Part shown: positions 42,590 through 54,286 of the stretch, piece by piece | Position numbering within the stretch: the stretch's first letter is position 1 | Layout of the letters: each line of letters opens with the position of its first letter | NCBI GenBank assembly: GCA_963920705.1 | Contig: CAWUCO010000283.1 | Span: forward strand, 186,001 to 250,000 | From: Odiellus spinosus | Lineage: Eukaryota; Arthropoda; Arachnida; Opiliones; Phalangiidae | Direction of reading: 5' to 3' | DNA: 64,000 nucleotides | Position numbers and translations under genes: made by a program | Notes under the pieces: generated by a model | Seen by the model: only the letters and a program-made list of their open reading frames with translations | Told to the model about the DNA's origin: nothing | The model's database searches: none

Positions 42590-42950
42590 GAGGGTAGAAC
42601 TCCAAACTTCTATTCATCGAGTTGATTTATTCCTTAGTATCCAGTTAAAACAGTCAATTAATCTTAGCTGCCCGAGGCTATCGGAGATCAGTGGTAAGAA
42701 CTCATTTCTTTTACATCTTCATTAATCGCTTAGAATATATCATATAAAATCATTGAGAAGTAATATTGTTATCAAGTCAGCCCAAATTGAAATTAATAGC
42801 CTTGTAGAATTATTTAGGTTAGGTCGTTTAAAATTAATAAATTCGCCTATGTTTAATCAAGCCGTGTCTAATTATATTTTTATTCTTATTTTTTTAGGTA
42901 TATTTCTTTAGTTGGAACACAATCATCAATTTGTATTTAACAGAAGAATC

Positions 42951-43658
42951 ATGTCAAGCATTTTGACCGAGAAACCACCTTTTCTACTCAAAGTAAAGGT
43001 TGGCCCGGGGATGTCTCTTTGTGATGCTGTCCTTCGTCATGACAGATTCTTCTCAAGAATGCCATTGGCTATATTCAACTTGCTCCCTGGATATCTACGT
43101 TTTGAGAAGCTCAATGATCAAATTAAGCAAACTGAAGAAGTCAGCCAATGTATGGGAGTGGTGTTTGTCGACTTTGAAGTCGGTGGGCGAAAATTAGAAA
43201 ACCATAAAGTGCTAAAATGCGAAAACGAGCATCTTTTTTCCCTTGGACACATTACATTGTTTGCCTTAGGGGCTAGGATTTGTAGCAGAACAAGAAGGAT
43301 CTCCTTTGGTCCACCAATTTTAAGAGAGTTCCAGTTGGGGAACATTTTTAAAACAAGGTATTGAATTTAAAATTTTAATACAGAAAGAATTAGTTAGATT
43401 ATTTTTATTTACATTTTATTTAAATAATAATAAATGTATTTTTATTTACATTTTATTTAAATAACAATAAATGTATTTTTATCTACATTTTATTTAAATA
43501 ACAATAAATGTATTCCTAGATATGGAGAAGCAGAGAGATTAAAGTCTTCAAGCATGCGATGCTTCGGGTGCCACCGTCTTGGACATTTTAAGTCGGATTG
43601 CCCAAAATATTCCAACCAAGTCAAAAATTCAACTTCCAATGAAGTAAGAAGAAGATGA
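42951..43658 (+). CDS. CCHC zinc-knuckle protein of element E (two coding exons)
   Basis: The first in-frame ATG is at 42951 (MSSILTEKPPFLLKV). Exon 1 ends at 43357 (AAG|GTATTG) and exon 2 starts at 43520 (TTCCTAG|A); the join keeps the frame. After about 145 residues comes CFGCHRLGHFKSDC, a C-x2-C-x4-H-x4-C knuckle that binds single-stranded nucleic acid. Exon 2 stops at 43656-43658, but a well-formed Ser/Glu-rich C-terminus (EDDPDEEELITLSQ onward) continues in another frame to 43845, so a one-base indel near 43648 probably truncated it. The body (gag-like in layout, with GMSLCDAVLRHDRFF) belongs to no family I recognise. Confidence 0.65.
43403..43514 (+). repeat. ~41-bp tandem repeat in the intron
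   Basis: Three units built on TACATTTTATTTAAATAA and CAATAAATGTATTTTTAT, lying between the splice sites of the zinc-knuckle gene. Confidence 0.85.
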
Positions 43659-43845
43659 TCCAGATGAAGAAGAATTAATTACTCTGTCACAAATAGAATC
43701 TTCTTATCAAGTTCAATCGCAAATCAAACCTTCCTCGCCAGTTGAAACTTCCTTACAAGTCCAACCATCCTCGCAAATTGAACTTTCCTCGTCAGACGAA
43801 CCTTCCTCACGAGATATTTTTAACCATGAAGCAACTTCTGTATAA
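43651..43845 (+). pseudogene. Shifted C-terminal coding segment of the zinc-knuckle gene
   Basis: Open for 65 codons, repeated phrases of SSPVETS, PSSQIELS and SSDEPSS type. It ends with TAA at 43843-43845. It overlaps the end of the upstream frame by a few bases in an AGAAGAAGA run, where a one-base change would join the two. Confidence 0.6.
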
Positions 43846-44165
43846 ATACATTGTATTCTTTTCCAAATAAATTTTTTCAGACTTGCTATTTATATTATCA
43901 TTGGAGAAAGAAATTCGTCACAAGGAATGCTTGAAAAAAAAAACTTAATGGCTCTTGTGGTTTTCTTATCGTTGTAATACTAAATGAGCTTACCTGAAGT
44001 AAAATGGGCAATATATCGAGGTAAGAAGCTTATTAGAGCACCTATTCCAGTTAAATTAAACGACTGTTAGTGAAAATTAGGAATTTTAAATTTAGTAAAT
44101 ACTTGATTTTTTTTTTTTAAATAGCAATCCCGCCTACTGTTTTTTTTGTTAGCGGAAGGGAAAAA

Positions 44166-46513
44166 ACAAGTTGGGAAACCAAAATATTACCTCCCCGACG
44201 TTAAGGTAACGTAACCTAACCTAACCATACCTAAAATAGAAGATGAAAAGAAATGTAGACTATTGGAAGAGTAGAAGAAACAGCGTGCATTTCAATCACA
44301 CTTCTCTATTCCCCATCTAGGTTACGGAGTATAAGTATTTTCCCTTAACCTCAAGGTTTCAGAGAATGCAAAAGAGTGTCCTGCGTTACCCAAGATTATA
44401 CGCGGCAGGTCGTAGACTTCTTAATATACACACCAAATGAAATGTCCTGCGTTACCCATGATTATATGCGGCAGGTCGTAGACTTCTTAATATACACACC
44501 AAATGAAATGTCCTGCGTTACCCATAATTATATGCGGCAGGGCGTAGATTTCTTAATAGACACACCCAATGAAATGTTTATTTTCTAAGTAAATATGTAA
44601 AATACAAGTTCTTGTAATATAAATTAACACTTGAGGATAGGCTGTACTGTGTGATTATCTTTGCTAATCCACTGATTTGATAAAGACGAAGATTTTAGTC
44701 TGGAATGGCAAGTAACACAAGGAATGAAAACGATGAAGATATGGTAGCAAGTTCCTCTTGGACAAACCAAGAAATATTGTAGACTGAATGTTCCATTTAC
44801 AACCCATTGTCGGTAGATGATTGGTAATTACTTTTGGTACAATTTTCGTCTTGAAATTCTTGATTTGACGTGCTAATAGAGGACCATTACTGATATTTCC
44901 ATCATACATGTGATCCCAGTAATTGGAAGAATCCAAGGATTGAGCTGGTCGAGAGGATATTTTCCAAACCTGTTACAAGACGTTAGCTTCCACTCCTATG
45001 ATAAAAAAATATCTTAAAAGACTGAAAGTACACTAATTTCCAGACCGTTAGTACTTATATTTGAATAGCTCCTTTTATGCTTACAATTACGAGGCCGTAT
45101 GAAGAACTGCCGAGCTTTTACTGACTGTAGGTATCTCATATCTCGAGTCCGAAAACACTAACTGCTTGCACGTTTCAATTTTTAGTAGCCGGGCCGTCTC
45201 TTTCTGGTGATAAATGAAAGCCGTGTCGCTGCTCTGTTGACTTCAAAAGGTGATAACATTCTATGCAGGTTGATTATCTCCCTTAAGTCATTATAGCTCT
45301 CTTTCGTCTGGTCTGGCCTCGCCCCTCTCGTCTCCTGGTCATGGCTGATTTCGATTATGAAAATAATCGGAAATGTTTCTTGGTTTTATAGTGGAGAAAA
45401 CTGAAACCTATTTTTTTTTCCAACATCAGATGTCCATTTTTTCTTAAATTGTTGTTTTTTAAACACGGGAAACCTACTGTACTTTTGTTCAAGGAGAGTT
45501 TTCACCACTATCATTTTTCTTAGGAGGTTTAACATTTTGTATCAATCCGCCTCAGCTTTAAATCTTATATCATTTCTATCTTGGATGCCCGTGTAAACGT
45601 ACCTTTATTTAGATTCTTCAATCCACCCCAAGTTTGCAGAGAGCCTTAGCCTATACTGGCCGTTATACCTTTGCTTTTTGGACTAAATGATATATGGAAA
45701 ACAGCTTAGCGCGTGTTGCCAACTCAAGCTGGTATTAAACGGTCACATTTCACTAAATTTTTGGACAATTTCTTAAATATCTTCTAAACTATCTCGAATT
45801 TTAAATTGATTTTTCAACTGAATTATTAATTAGATTAAGTTTAACCATTTTGATATTTTTAATTATAAAATAAATTAATATTGCGTTTCATTTCCCTAAG
45901 CGATATCACACCTTAAGGCTCATTTGCATTCACTCCAAAAAGGTAGTATATAAACCGTTCGAAATCCTTTATTATTCGAGCGAAGTGGCCATGAAGTCGG
46001 GAGGAAAACCCCCTCCCTTCAATGTCTAGACGATTCTTGATCTCTAGGCGCTTGGTTCGCAATGTTAATTTACCCATTGGAGGGGCGATGTTTGGAGAGT
46101 GGAAGATCGATGTGGACCATATTAGTGAGGGACGCCTCGCTAGTATGGCCCGCTAAGATCGGACACTGGAGGTTGGACCTTTGTGTGGAGATGGTCGGAG
46201 GTGATTATAACAGTGGGAGACGTCCCATTGCGTATAATCGCCTTCAGCTGTCCAGCATCGAGGTTTGACCGTAAAGTGGATGGTGGAAGGCGATAATATA
46301 CAATTGGAGACGTCCTGTTGTATATCATTGCACGACACTTGAAACTTAATGTGGCAGCCACGCTTAAAGTAGTAATTCCCGTTAAACGGAGTTGAACGAT
46401 AAGCGGGTATGATAATGTCTCTAGACTTTTGGCTCCACGAGCTCGGTCACGTGATATCCGCTTACACAGGAAGTGACACACAGACACACACACACAGACA
46501 GACAGACACACAG
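44166..46513 (-). mobile_element. H element (copy H5), inserted in the right arm of E
   Basis: The family 3' end, read here as ACAAGTTGGGAAACC, starts at 44166. The 5' block with the CACACAGACACACA microsatellite ends at 46513; the terminal hairpin is missing. Compared with the left arm of E, about 60 bp of target are absent or altered at the insertion. A 66-bp unit (ATGTCCTGCGTTACCCATGA...) is repeated three times at about 44380-44580. Confidence 0.85.
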
Positions 46514-46576
46514 TTTGCCTTTTAGTAAAAAGGTCGTGCTCAAAAAATAAGCATCTAATTACGTAGCTAATCTTAA

Positions 46577-46860
46577 AGGAAGTCTATTATCTTAAAAATT
46601 CACATAGAAATAAATTTTTACCCTGATTCCTTATAATTAAATATAACCTCCTGAATTTTTTCATAATTTTAAAAAATTCTTTCCGCACGCATTAATTTTT
46701 TAAAACTTCGTTAGGCTTAGCTATAGAAGCGGATTTTTGTACTATTGCCAAGAGGCAAATTAGAGCACTTCTAAATAGTGCCTAAGAATAGTAAGCAACG
46801 ATTAAGCCAGGTTTAACATTTCCTATCACTACGCGTTAGCTATTACACCATTGCTTACTA
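46577..46860. other. Unassigned sequence right of E
   Basis: AT-rich, no feature recognised. Confidence 0.4.
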
Positions 46861-46966
46861 GCCTAAACCATAGCGTCCTCGATCACGCGCTTCGGCGGCG
46901 CACGCGCTAATTTTCAAATCTCGTGCTCAAATATTCTCCTAACCCAAAAAGGTTTTCGGTACTCCT

Positions 46967-46998
<32 letters not shown>
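46861..46998. repeat. MITE half-arm and 27-nt poly(T) tract
   Basis: 46867-46903 (GTCCTCGATCACGCGCTTCG) matches one arm of the 22237-22321 palindrome. An uninterrupted T run of about 27 lies near 46972-46998. Confidence 0.6.
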
Positions 46999-47227
46999 GG
47001 AAACTAATAAGACTTCTAATCCCAATGTCCATTTTAACCTTCAAAATAGACTTGGTAAAATATTTTTAGGCGTTTAAAAAATCTCGCCGAAATGACATTG
47101 CGCGTCAAAATAATAGTAGTGGAAATCGATGTACGCGTCGCGTGTCGCGTAAAACTTTTTCCTATTAAATTTGACGCATTTTGACGCACGTATTCTTTTG
47201 CGCGCGCTAGTAGAAACTACGGTTTAA

Positions 47228-47310
47228 GGCGGATGCACACAGACCAGTTTTCGTGCGTTTCACACTCTATGAGTTTGAAACGCGGGAAAACTAGTTTGTG
47301 TGCACCGTCC
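47228..47310. mobile_element. 83-bp TTAA MITE (CGGATGCACACAG family)
   Basis: The ends GGCGGATGCACACAGAC and complement (two mismatches) are flanked by TTAA at 47224-47227 and 47311-47314. Confidence 0.75.
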
Positions 47311-47699
47311 TTAACTCTTTCATAGCGTATGTCTCTACGCGAATTCACGCAGAACCAGCGACTACTAGTTTTAACATTAATAACCATATTATAGTTTGTT
47401 AAATTATTAAAAACATTTCGCGCGAATAATTATGGAACATTTGCTCGTTTCAGAATTAACTTTATATACCGTGATTTACAAATAATATGATGCAAAACCT
47501 AAGCTAATTATCGATTTATTGAATACTATTGTTTTCTCCAGTTAACTTTTCAGAAGTTTTCCACTAATTAAAATTTGAAAATAAAACAATATGCAGTGTT
47601 ATATGTGGTAAATTTTTTTTTTTAGAAATGGAGTTTGATGCCGCTGGTAGACTAAATATTTAAAGTATCGTTCTTCCTGGAAGGGAACCTTGATGTTTT
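47311..47699. other. Unassigned AT-rich sequence
   Basis: Nothing recognised. Confidence 0.4.
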
Positions 47700-48930
47700 T
47701 AACAGGTTGCGTGTCATTGGTGTGCTGTACTGATGTTATTTCAGTGGAAGCTTAAAGGCATGCTGTCCTTAAAAGAAATTGCTGAAGAGATGTTGTTGTC
47801 TAGGGGGCGCTTTTAAAGGGATATTGTTCTCGGTGGGCCGCCTTTTAAGGATGTTGTTGTCGGCGGAAGTCTTTGTTCGGACTTTGTAGTGATGTTGTTT
47901 GTTGGCGATCTGAAGTTATGCTGAAAGACGTGCTTAAATAGTAAACTAGAATTCAGTCTTGAATAGAGGAAATGTGCCATACAGAACCGGTTTTTTTGTT
48001 ATTTTTACTCTGGATCCAAACGTTTTAACAATTAAAAACCGGGCATTTTACGTGGAGGCTTGAAGTCATGTTGTCTCTTGAAGAAACGGGGCTGAAGAGA
48101 TATTGTTGTCTATGGGCCGCTTTTGAAGAGATATTTCGCTTGGTGGACCGCTTTTTTAAGGATGTTGTTATCGGTGGAAGACTTCTTCGGACTTTCTAGC
48201 CATCTTGTTTGTTGGCGGCCTTTCAAGGGATGTTGCTATTGGCGATCTGAAAAAATACTTAATTTGTAAACTAGAATTCAGTCTTTCTTAAAGAAAAGTT
48301 CCATACCGAACCGGTTACTTTGTAATTTTTATTCTGGATCAAAACGTTTTAACACTTTAAAACGGGGCATTTTAAGTGGAGGCTTGAAAGCATGTTGTCT
48401 CTTGAAGTGGCTGAAGAGATGTTGTTGTCTATGGGCCGCTTTTGAAATAATACTGTTTTCGGTGGGCCGCCTCTTTAAGGATGTTGTTGTCAGTGGGCCG
48501 CTTTTTTAAGGATGTTGTTGTCGGTGGAAGTATTTCTTGGGATATCTAGTGATTTTTTTGTTGGCAGCCTATCAAGGGATGTTGCTCTTGGTGGAAGTCT
48601 TTCTTCGGACTGTCTAGGGATCTTGTTTGTTGGCGGCCTTTCAAGGGATGTTGCTGTTGCATTGGCGATCTGAATTAATGCTTAATTCTTAAACTAAAAC
48701 TTAGTCTTGCTTAAGAAAAGTTCCATACAGAACCGGTTTTTTTGTTCAATTTTACTCCAAAACAAAACGTTTTAACACTTACAGAAATTTGGGCATACTT
48801 TGTTCTACACGCTTCAAAAGCGGGCATTAGAGTATCCTTATTCTGGTGGCTGGAGGGCAATTCAAGACTGTTGTGTTCCTAATGGGCCGACTAAGGATTG
48901 TTTCAAAGAGATGTGCTCCTCTATGGGCCT
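47700..48930 (+). repeat. Degenerate tandem repeat, unit roughly 310-430 bp, about three copies
   Basis: Each unit contains TAAACTAGAATTCAGTCTT, TTCCATACAGAACCGGTTT, AAAACGTTTTAACA and runs of GATGTTGTTGTC with GGGCCGCTTTT. It is an ordered higher-order repeat with internal short repeats. No ORF. Confidence 0.7.
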
Positions 48931-49500
48931 CCTAATAAACGAAAATTAGATATATATTAGTATAGGAAAAATGATTTGATTATAATATAACTATTCTTTA
49001 TACCAGGATAATCGTCTGACATAGTTTTTCTCCCAGAAGATAAAATATTTATAATGCAACACGAGAAATACGGCGGTCTGTAATTATACTTAAAGATAAG
49101 CTTTTGTAGATAAAACCTTTTTTTCTTCTACATACTCCAAAAGTGGCTATTTTTCGTGATATTCCTATACTATTATTGACACTTCGCTACTTGGCCTTCG
49201 TGCCTCCATCAAATTCAGGAAACTTGAGAAAACAAATTACTTTATTGTCAATAATAAAAAATTCTACAGCATGAGAATATAAAAAAATATTAGGAACTAT
49301 CGAAACTTAAATATAATGTTTAACAAAATAGTGATTACTTACCATTTTGTATGCTGAGAACTTTCAGATAGTACAGTAAAAAATTACATCAATACAGAGT
49401 CTACCAGCTTGGAGAATCATACGGTGGTTTATAGGCTTAGATCGTCACACGGTTAAATATTAATATGGTGTATTGTTCATTTATTTATATAACTTTGGTT
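48931..49500. other. Unassigned AT-rich sequence
   Basis: Contains GGAACTATCGAAACTTAAA near 49291, shared with 41409. No gene. Confidence 0.4.
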
Positions 49501-49504
49501 TCTT

Positions 49505-50090
49505 TCCATCTCGTGTAGCCAATACCCTGCCATCTCGTGTAGCCAATACCCTGCCATCTCGTGTAGCCAATACCCTGCCATCTCGTGTAGCCAATACCCT
49601 GCCATCTCGTGTAGCCAATACCCTGCCATCTCGTGTAGCCAATACCCTGCCATCTCGTGTAGCCAATACCCTGACATCTCGTGTAGCCAATACCCTGACA
49701 TCTCGTGTAGCCAATACCCTGCCATCTCGTGTAGCCAATACCCTGCCATCTCGTGTAGCCAATACCCTGCCATCTCGTGTAGCCAATACCCTGCCATCTC
49801 GTGTAGCCAATACCCTGCCATCTCGTGTAGCCAATACCCTGCCATCTCGTGTAGCCTATACCCTGCCATCTCGTGTAGCCAATACCCTGCCATCTCGTGT
49901 AGCCAATACCCTGCCATCTCGTGTAGCCAATACCCTGCCATCTCGTGTAGCCAATACCCTGCCATCTCGTGTAGCCAATACCCTGCCATCTCGTGTAGCC
50001 AATACCCTGCCATCTCGTGTAGCCAATACCCTGCCATCTCGTGTAGCCAATACCCTGCCATCTCGTGTAGTCAATACCCTGCCATGGTAA
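49505..50090 (+). repeat. 24-bp minisatellite, about 24 copies
   Basis: The unit CCATCTCGTGTAGCCAATAC plus CCTG is almost perfect throughout; a few units have one substitution (CCTGAC, GCCTAT, GTAGTC). Because 24 is a multiple of 3, all sense and antisense frames stay open, producing spurious long ORFs. Confidence 0.97.
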
Positions 50091-50310
50091 TCCGGGCTCA
50101 ACACTACTATCACGAATGGTATTCCGGGCTTAACACTACTATCACGAATGGTATTCCGAGCTTAATACTACTATCACGAATTGTAGTCCGGGCTTAACAC
50201 TACTAGCACGAATGGTAGTCCGGGCTTAACACCACTAGCACGAATGGTAGTCCGGGCTTAACACTACTAGCACGAATGGTAGTCCGGGCTTAACACTACT
50301 ACTAGTACGA
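50086..50310 (+). repeat. 32-bp minisatellite, about seven copies
   Basis: The unit AATGGTAGTCCGGGCTTAAC plus ACTACTAGCACG follows the 24-bp array directly. It lies just 3' of the Helentron gene, where rolling-circle elements often carry short tandem repeats. Confidence 0.9.
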
Positions 50311-50446
50311 ATGATAGTGGCACCTACCAATTTGAGAAGTCCAAGTCTATTGGAATTTTATAGTCCCTACTTAGCGAAAATTTGCAGATTTTGAATAAAA
50401 ATTACATAGATTTAAGCTGGCGCGCATTTTTTTCCTTAATAGTTTT

Positions 50447-50500
50447 TTTCCGTTGAGTGGAAACTAGCCTTAAGACTTGTTTCCACTAACAGAAATTTTG
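50447..50500 (-). other. Hairpin after the Helentron coding region
   Basis: TTCCGTTGAGTGGAAAC and GTTTCCACTAACAGAA form an imperfect stem with a short loop, just past the last coding text. It might belong to the element 3' end, but no terminus could be fixed. Confidence 0.3.
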
Positions 50501-50799
50501 ATGATTAACACCAGCGTGCAATATATTTTGACCTAATGTAGTTATTTCGACAAGTAGGGTAATACAATCAACTTCAAAATCGTTTTCTTTAAAAACAATT
50601 ATTTCTTTTTCCATACGTATAGATTGTACAAATACGACATCAAAACTGTAAAATTTTACGGCCTCAGAATGTAAATGTTTGATTAAATCCGTTCTTCGGT
50701 TTCTATTTACAGAATCCATAGCATACCTTTGGTCTATATAAATCGTGCCCAACCTTTTGGGAGTTCTAGCGTGTCTCTATTGCCCATTCAACATTTAAC

Positions 50800-51420
50800 T
50801 GAATCGGAAACTATTTCCTTTTACAAATACATATACTCTTATGGTATGAATAATAGGACTCCCGATAAAACGCTTCATATCGGTCTCGAAATAATATGTT
50901 TCCAAACGCTAAATCTAATTGACAATGATAATCGATAGAAAACATATTATCCAGACCGGGCAATAGAGACATATCGAAAGTTTCGAAAAACCTTGTAACT
51001 TGTGCTGTCTTACTTTTTAAAAAGTTAATATTAAAATCTCCAACCGCAACTGTAGGAACTGAAGAATCATACTTAATGTCAAATAAAGGGTTAAAATCTT
51101 CAAAAACCGTTCGCAAACTTGCACCAGGAGATTTGTACAACACTACCACAGACACGGGCTCATTTTCTATTGAAAGGTCTAACCAGCAACGTTCTACATG
51201 AGGGTTTTTGAAGGGCGTATCTCTTCGCAAGACTCTGTTATCCATGACTTTAACTGTGTTTTCCGATTTATCTTTTAAATAAATTGATGATCCAAAAGCA
51301 ATTCTACGTGCTGTTCTTGGTAAGAAAATACCTCCTACTTCCCTAAAGGATGGAACGCTTAAATTATCTGCCTCTTTTTTCCACGTTTCAACAAAACAGT
51401 AATTGACTCGGTAGTATAAC
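50800..51420 (-). pseudogene. Helentron C-terminal EEP endonuclease domain
   Basis: An endonuclease/exonuclease/phosphatase-type domain fused to the helicase. After SIFVQNVQSLNTHLEDI (the usual EEP opening) a frameshift near 51395 leads to VNYCFVETW, with the catalytic Glu. The frame then continues through VSVVVLYKSPGASLRTVFED and VAVGDFNINFL, with the DxN catalytic pair, and ends in a weak tail near 50811. In related elements it is thought to nick target DNA. Short open text at 50486-50752 may be the remaining C-terminus in another frame. Confidence 0.8.
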
Positions 51421-53480
51421 TTTGTCCGCTAGAATATCTTCCAAATGAGTGTTTAAAGACTGCACATTCTGAACAAATATGGACACTGGTTTTTTCAAGA
51501 AAGAAAGATCAATGCTTTTTGCATCTCGCAATCTTTTGAGTTCCAAATCTACGACGTTATTTTTAGGGGAATTTGGAACTTGAAATTTGCCATCAATATA
51601 CAAACCGGAAGCTGACCTCGCTCTACTACATGCCACATACAAGGAAGCTTTTTCTAGTTTCTTTGACGCTTTAAAATGAACCACCACCGAGGAATACGTA
51701 TCTCCCTGACTTTTATGAATAGTAATGGCTTCGGAAATCACCAAGGGAAATTGTTTCCTGGACACCGTAACATTGTTCTGCCTCCATTTTCTTGCAAATG
51801 TTTTGGTTACCTTTTCAATGGGCGTTCAAGACATACTAAATTTATTTAGCCTATACAACCCAAAACTTCTTCGCCTTAAATTTTTCCCAACATTTGTGTC
51901 ATCAAACTCGACCCAAACTCATGATGGAAATTGACCTCCGTTTCTATTAGTACCATATTCTATTTTACGTAACCAACCAGTCGCCCCATTCGTTAGTCCG
52001 TCTGCTGGGTCAACATTATTAGTCATCATATATCTAATGCCACACGCCAGTTTCAATTCTCTTGGAAGACCATAAGTATCGGAAGTTTCTAACTTTTGAA
52101 CTTGTGCTAAAATATCACTCTTAACTTTGGTACTTAAGTCTCCATTTACAAAATATATTGATTCTGAACAAGTCTTTTCAGTTTCTATCCTCGCAAGTTT
52201 CTCTGAATTAAATTGGTTCACCTCAGCATTAGTGGCGAAAAGATGAATAGCATCTTTTGGAGGTTTACGGTCCGAATTTATTTCCAAACTAGTGAAAAGT
52301 TCTATATTCTTTTGTGTCATCTTACCAACTGCCATGTTATTTCAAGCTTCCGCAAATATTTTATCATCCTTTTGTCTCATTATCTCGTCTAGTTCCGAAA
52401 ACAGGAACTCCTCCCATATAGGGTTTCCAATCAACGAGACATAAGGATTTTCAGCTTCACTTGGTGGCTGAAAAACGAAATAATCACGTACAGGTCTAAG
52501 CTGATTAAAATCGCCAACGAGCAAAACGGACACTCCGCCAAAATACTCCGGGCAACCCATAATTTCTTACAATCTCGCACTAACTCTATTAAATATTTTG
52601 ACCCTACCATAGAAATTTCATCAATAAGTAGCAGTTTTAATTGACCGTACAGTAGTCTAGATTTGTGTAGAGTTTCACTCTCCAGCCTGGAAATATTTCC
52701 AGCAAACTGACTTACAGGTAAACTAAATGTACTATGCAAAGTAGCTCCACCTATATTGAAAGCCGCTTTACCCGTTGGCGCACATCGTATAACTTTCGCT
52801 TCTGAAGGATTAGACCCAGGTTGTTTGTTGTAAAATCTAGAAACTGCCTCGTAAATAGCACTAATCAATAGGCTTTTTCCAACACCGGCTCCCCCGGTAA
52901 CAAAAAGACGTAAAGGCGTTTCTCGAGTTTTTAAATGAAACAAAACATGATAGAATATCTCTCTTTTTTGCGAATTCAACTTTCTAACAATATCTTTGTA
53001 TTCTGAATCATCAACCAAAGTAACTGACGGCGAAATCGTTTTATCAGGATTTCCATTAATAAGCTCTCTATTGATATTTCCTACAGCGTCTTGCGCACTA
53101 TTAACTAGAAATTCAGTATCTTCAGTAGCAACCGATACATCTAATTCATTTTGATGTTCAAATTCAGGTTGCATATTAGTAAGATCTGATTCTATGGCTT
53201 CGTTCTCAAAATCGTTGATGGCCTGCTCAAGCGCCATTTCTTCAATTTCATCGGTAAATTCTTTTCTGACTTCCTTAATATTTTCTAAACAAACTTCATA
53301 CTCTGTTTTAAAATCCTGATCTAAAATGTCTTTGGTTTCATCGCGCCATGGCGTAAACAACATTATTTGTTCTCTATAAAAGTTTTCTGGATCTTTTTGC
53401 AAATTAAACCTTCGATATCTTACTATTTTAGAGTGGCCACGTTTTCGAACGAACCCGGAAGAATCCTTAGTTTTAGCCAC
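51388..53480 (-). pseudogene. Helentron PIF1-like helicase domain
   Basis: A superfamily 1B DNA helicase that would unwind the displaced strand during rolling-circle transposition. In order: an acidic linker with Glu/Asp repeats, Walker A GGAGVGKSLLIS, Walker B LLLIDEISMVG, motif III region VLLVGDFNQLRPV, and the C-terminal motif IHKSQGDTYSSVVV followed by LYVACSRARSASGLYI. It is spread over four ORFs (52431-53480, 52342-52560, 51919-52335, 51388-51765). There are an in-frame stop at 52341 (AEA stop NNMAVG), a frameshift near 52560 and breaks near 51919-51800. Confidence 0.92.
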
Positions 53481-54286
53481 TTACCATACGATTCGACCTC
53501 ATTGTTTTCTACCTCATCAACATTGGTTTGAGGCTTAGGGACTGCTTTTCGACTTTTGACATACTCATACCAAGCAGCGAACTGAGGTAAGGTAGTCATC
53601 CTTAACTCATCAGGTCTATGGACATAATGATCTTGAAGCTCCACTTGGCTTTTAAAAATGTGTACACGGTTTTCGGGCAAATTTGTATTAATGAACGTAC
53701 ACGCTCTACTAGACCTTGACACAGGAATTTGTAAACAAGAATAAGCCGCCTCCTGCGCACTTATTTCGTGTGAATTTAAAAACTTTTTCGCTATAACTTT
53801 CAATTTTTCTTTAACTGTACATTTGTCTTTATTCGCTTGCTTTGCGGCTGTACGCAAGAGGTCCGACATGCCTCTTTGCAATTTTCCTATATAAGATACA
53901 ATGTACATAACGCAAGCGTAGGGATCGAGAACATACTGAATATCCATATTTGCATGCCAAAGCCCCAAAACTTCCTTATTATAAGGATTAATCCTAGTAT
54001 CTTTAGGATTTCGCTTCAAAAGAACTGTTTTTCTTTTAATATCGTAAGTAGCGGCAGAAATATACTCTTCTTCAGTCATGTTTAATTTCGCTAACAATTC
54101 CTCAAATGTATCAACCCAAAGTTCCTTTTCCTTAGTTTGCAATGTATCGTACAAACGTTTACTATTTTCTTTGCATTTCTTTTCTACCTCTGCCGATCCA
54201 GCCACCCTTTTTTTGGATCGTATATTAGAGTACGGGGCATGGGTGGAAAAGGAATTCCAAAGCGGCAAACTGAACTATTATTAACC
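53423..54286 (-). pseudogene. Helentron Rep domain, C-terminal part with catalytic tyrosines
   Basis: The first residues after the H insertion read CRFGIPFPPMPRTLIYDP, the conserved end of the Helitron-like N domain. A one-base shift in an A7 run near 54210 then leads into the main ORF. At about residue 135 is DPYACVMYIVSYIGK, the two-Tyr region whose tyrosines would attach covalently to the nicked DNA end. RGMSDLLRTAAKQANK follows it. The ORF continues to the linker before the helicase, where another frameshift occurs near 53470. Confidence 0.88.

Larger units (their letters stand above)
41499..46572 (+). mobile_element. TTAA-flanked inverted-repeat transposon E carrying a zinc-knuckle gene
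   Basis: TTAA at 41495-41498 and 46573-46576 borders inverted ends GGTTAGCTACGTAATTAGAT and complement. The inverted arms continue inwards to about 42525 on the left and 43680 on the right, broken by a TTAA MITE (41824-42300) and an H element (44166-46513). Without these the element is about 2.25 kb. TTAA targets are used by piggyBac and Kolobok families, but no transposase is present. The only gene encodes a CCHC zinc-knuckle protein. The right arm contains the coding 3' end, so the left arm holds an inverted copy of it. Confidence 0.75.

Noticed and set aside
46140-46511. 123-aa ORF, with similar short ORFs at 8604-8957, 40250-40471 and 63262-63513
   Set aside because: They fall in the repetitive 5' region of H elements; frames and lengths differ between copies, so they are not a conserved protein.
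49473-50113. Long sense and antisense ORFs (up to 205 aa) of repeated octapeptides
   Set aside because: Produced by a 24-bp minisatellite whose period is a multiple of three; every frame is open and there is no non-repetitive coding text.
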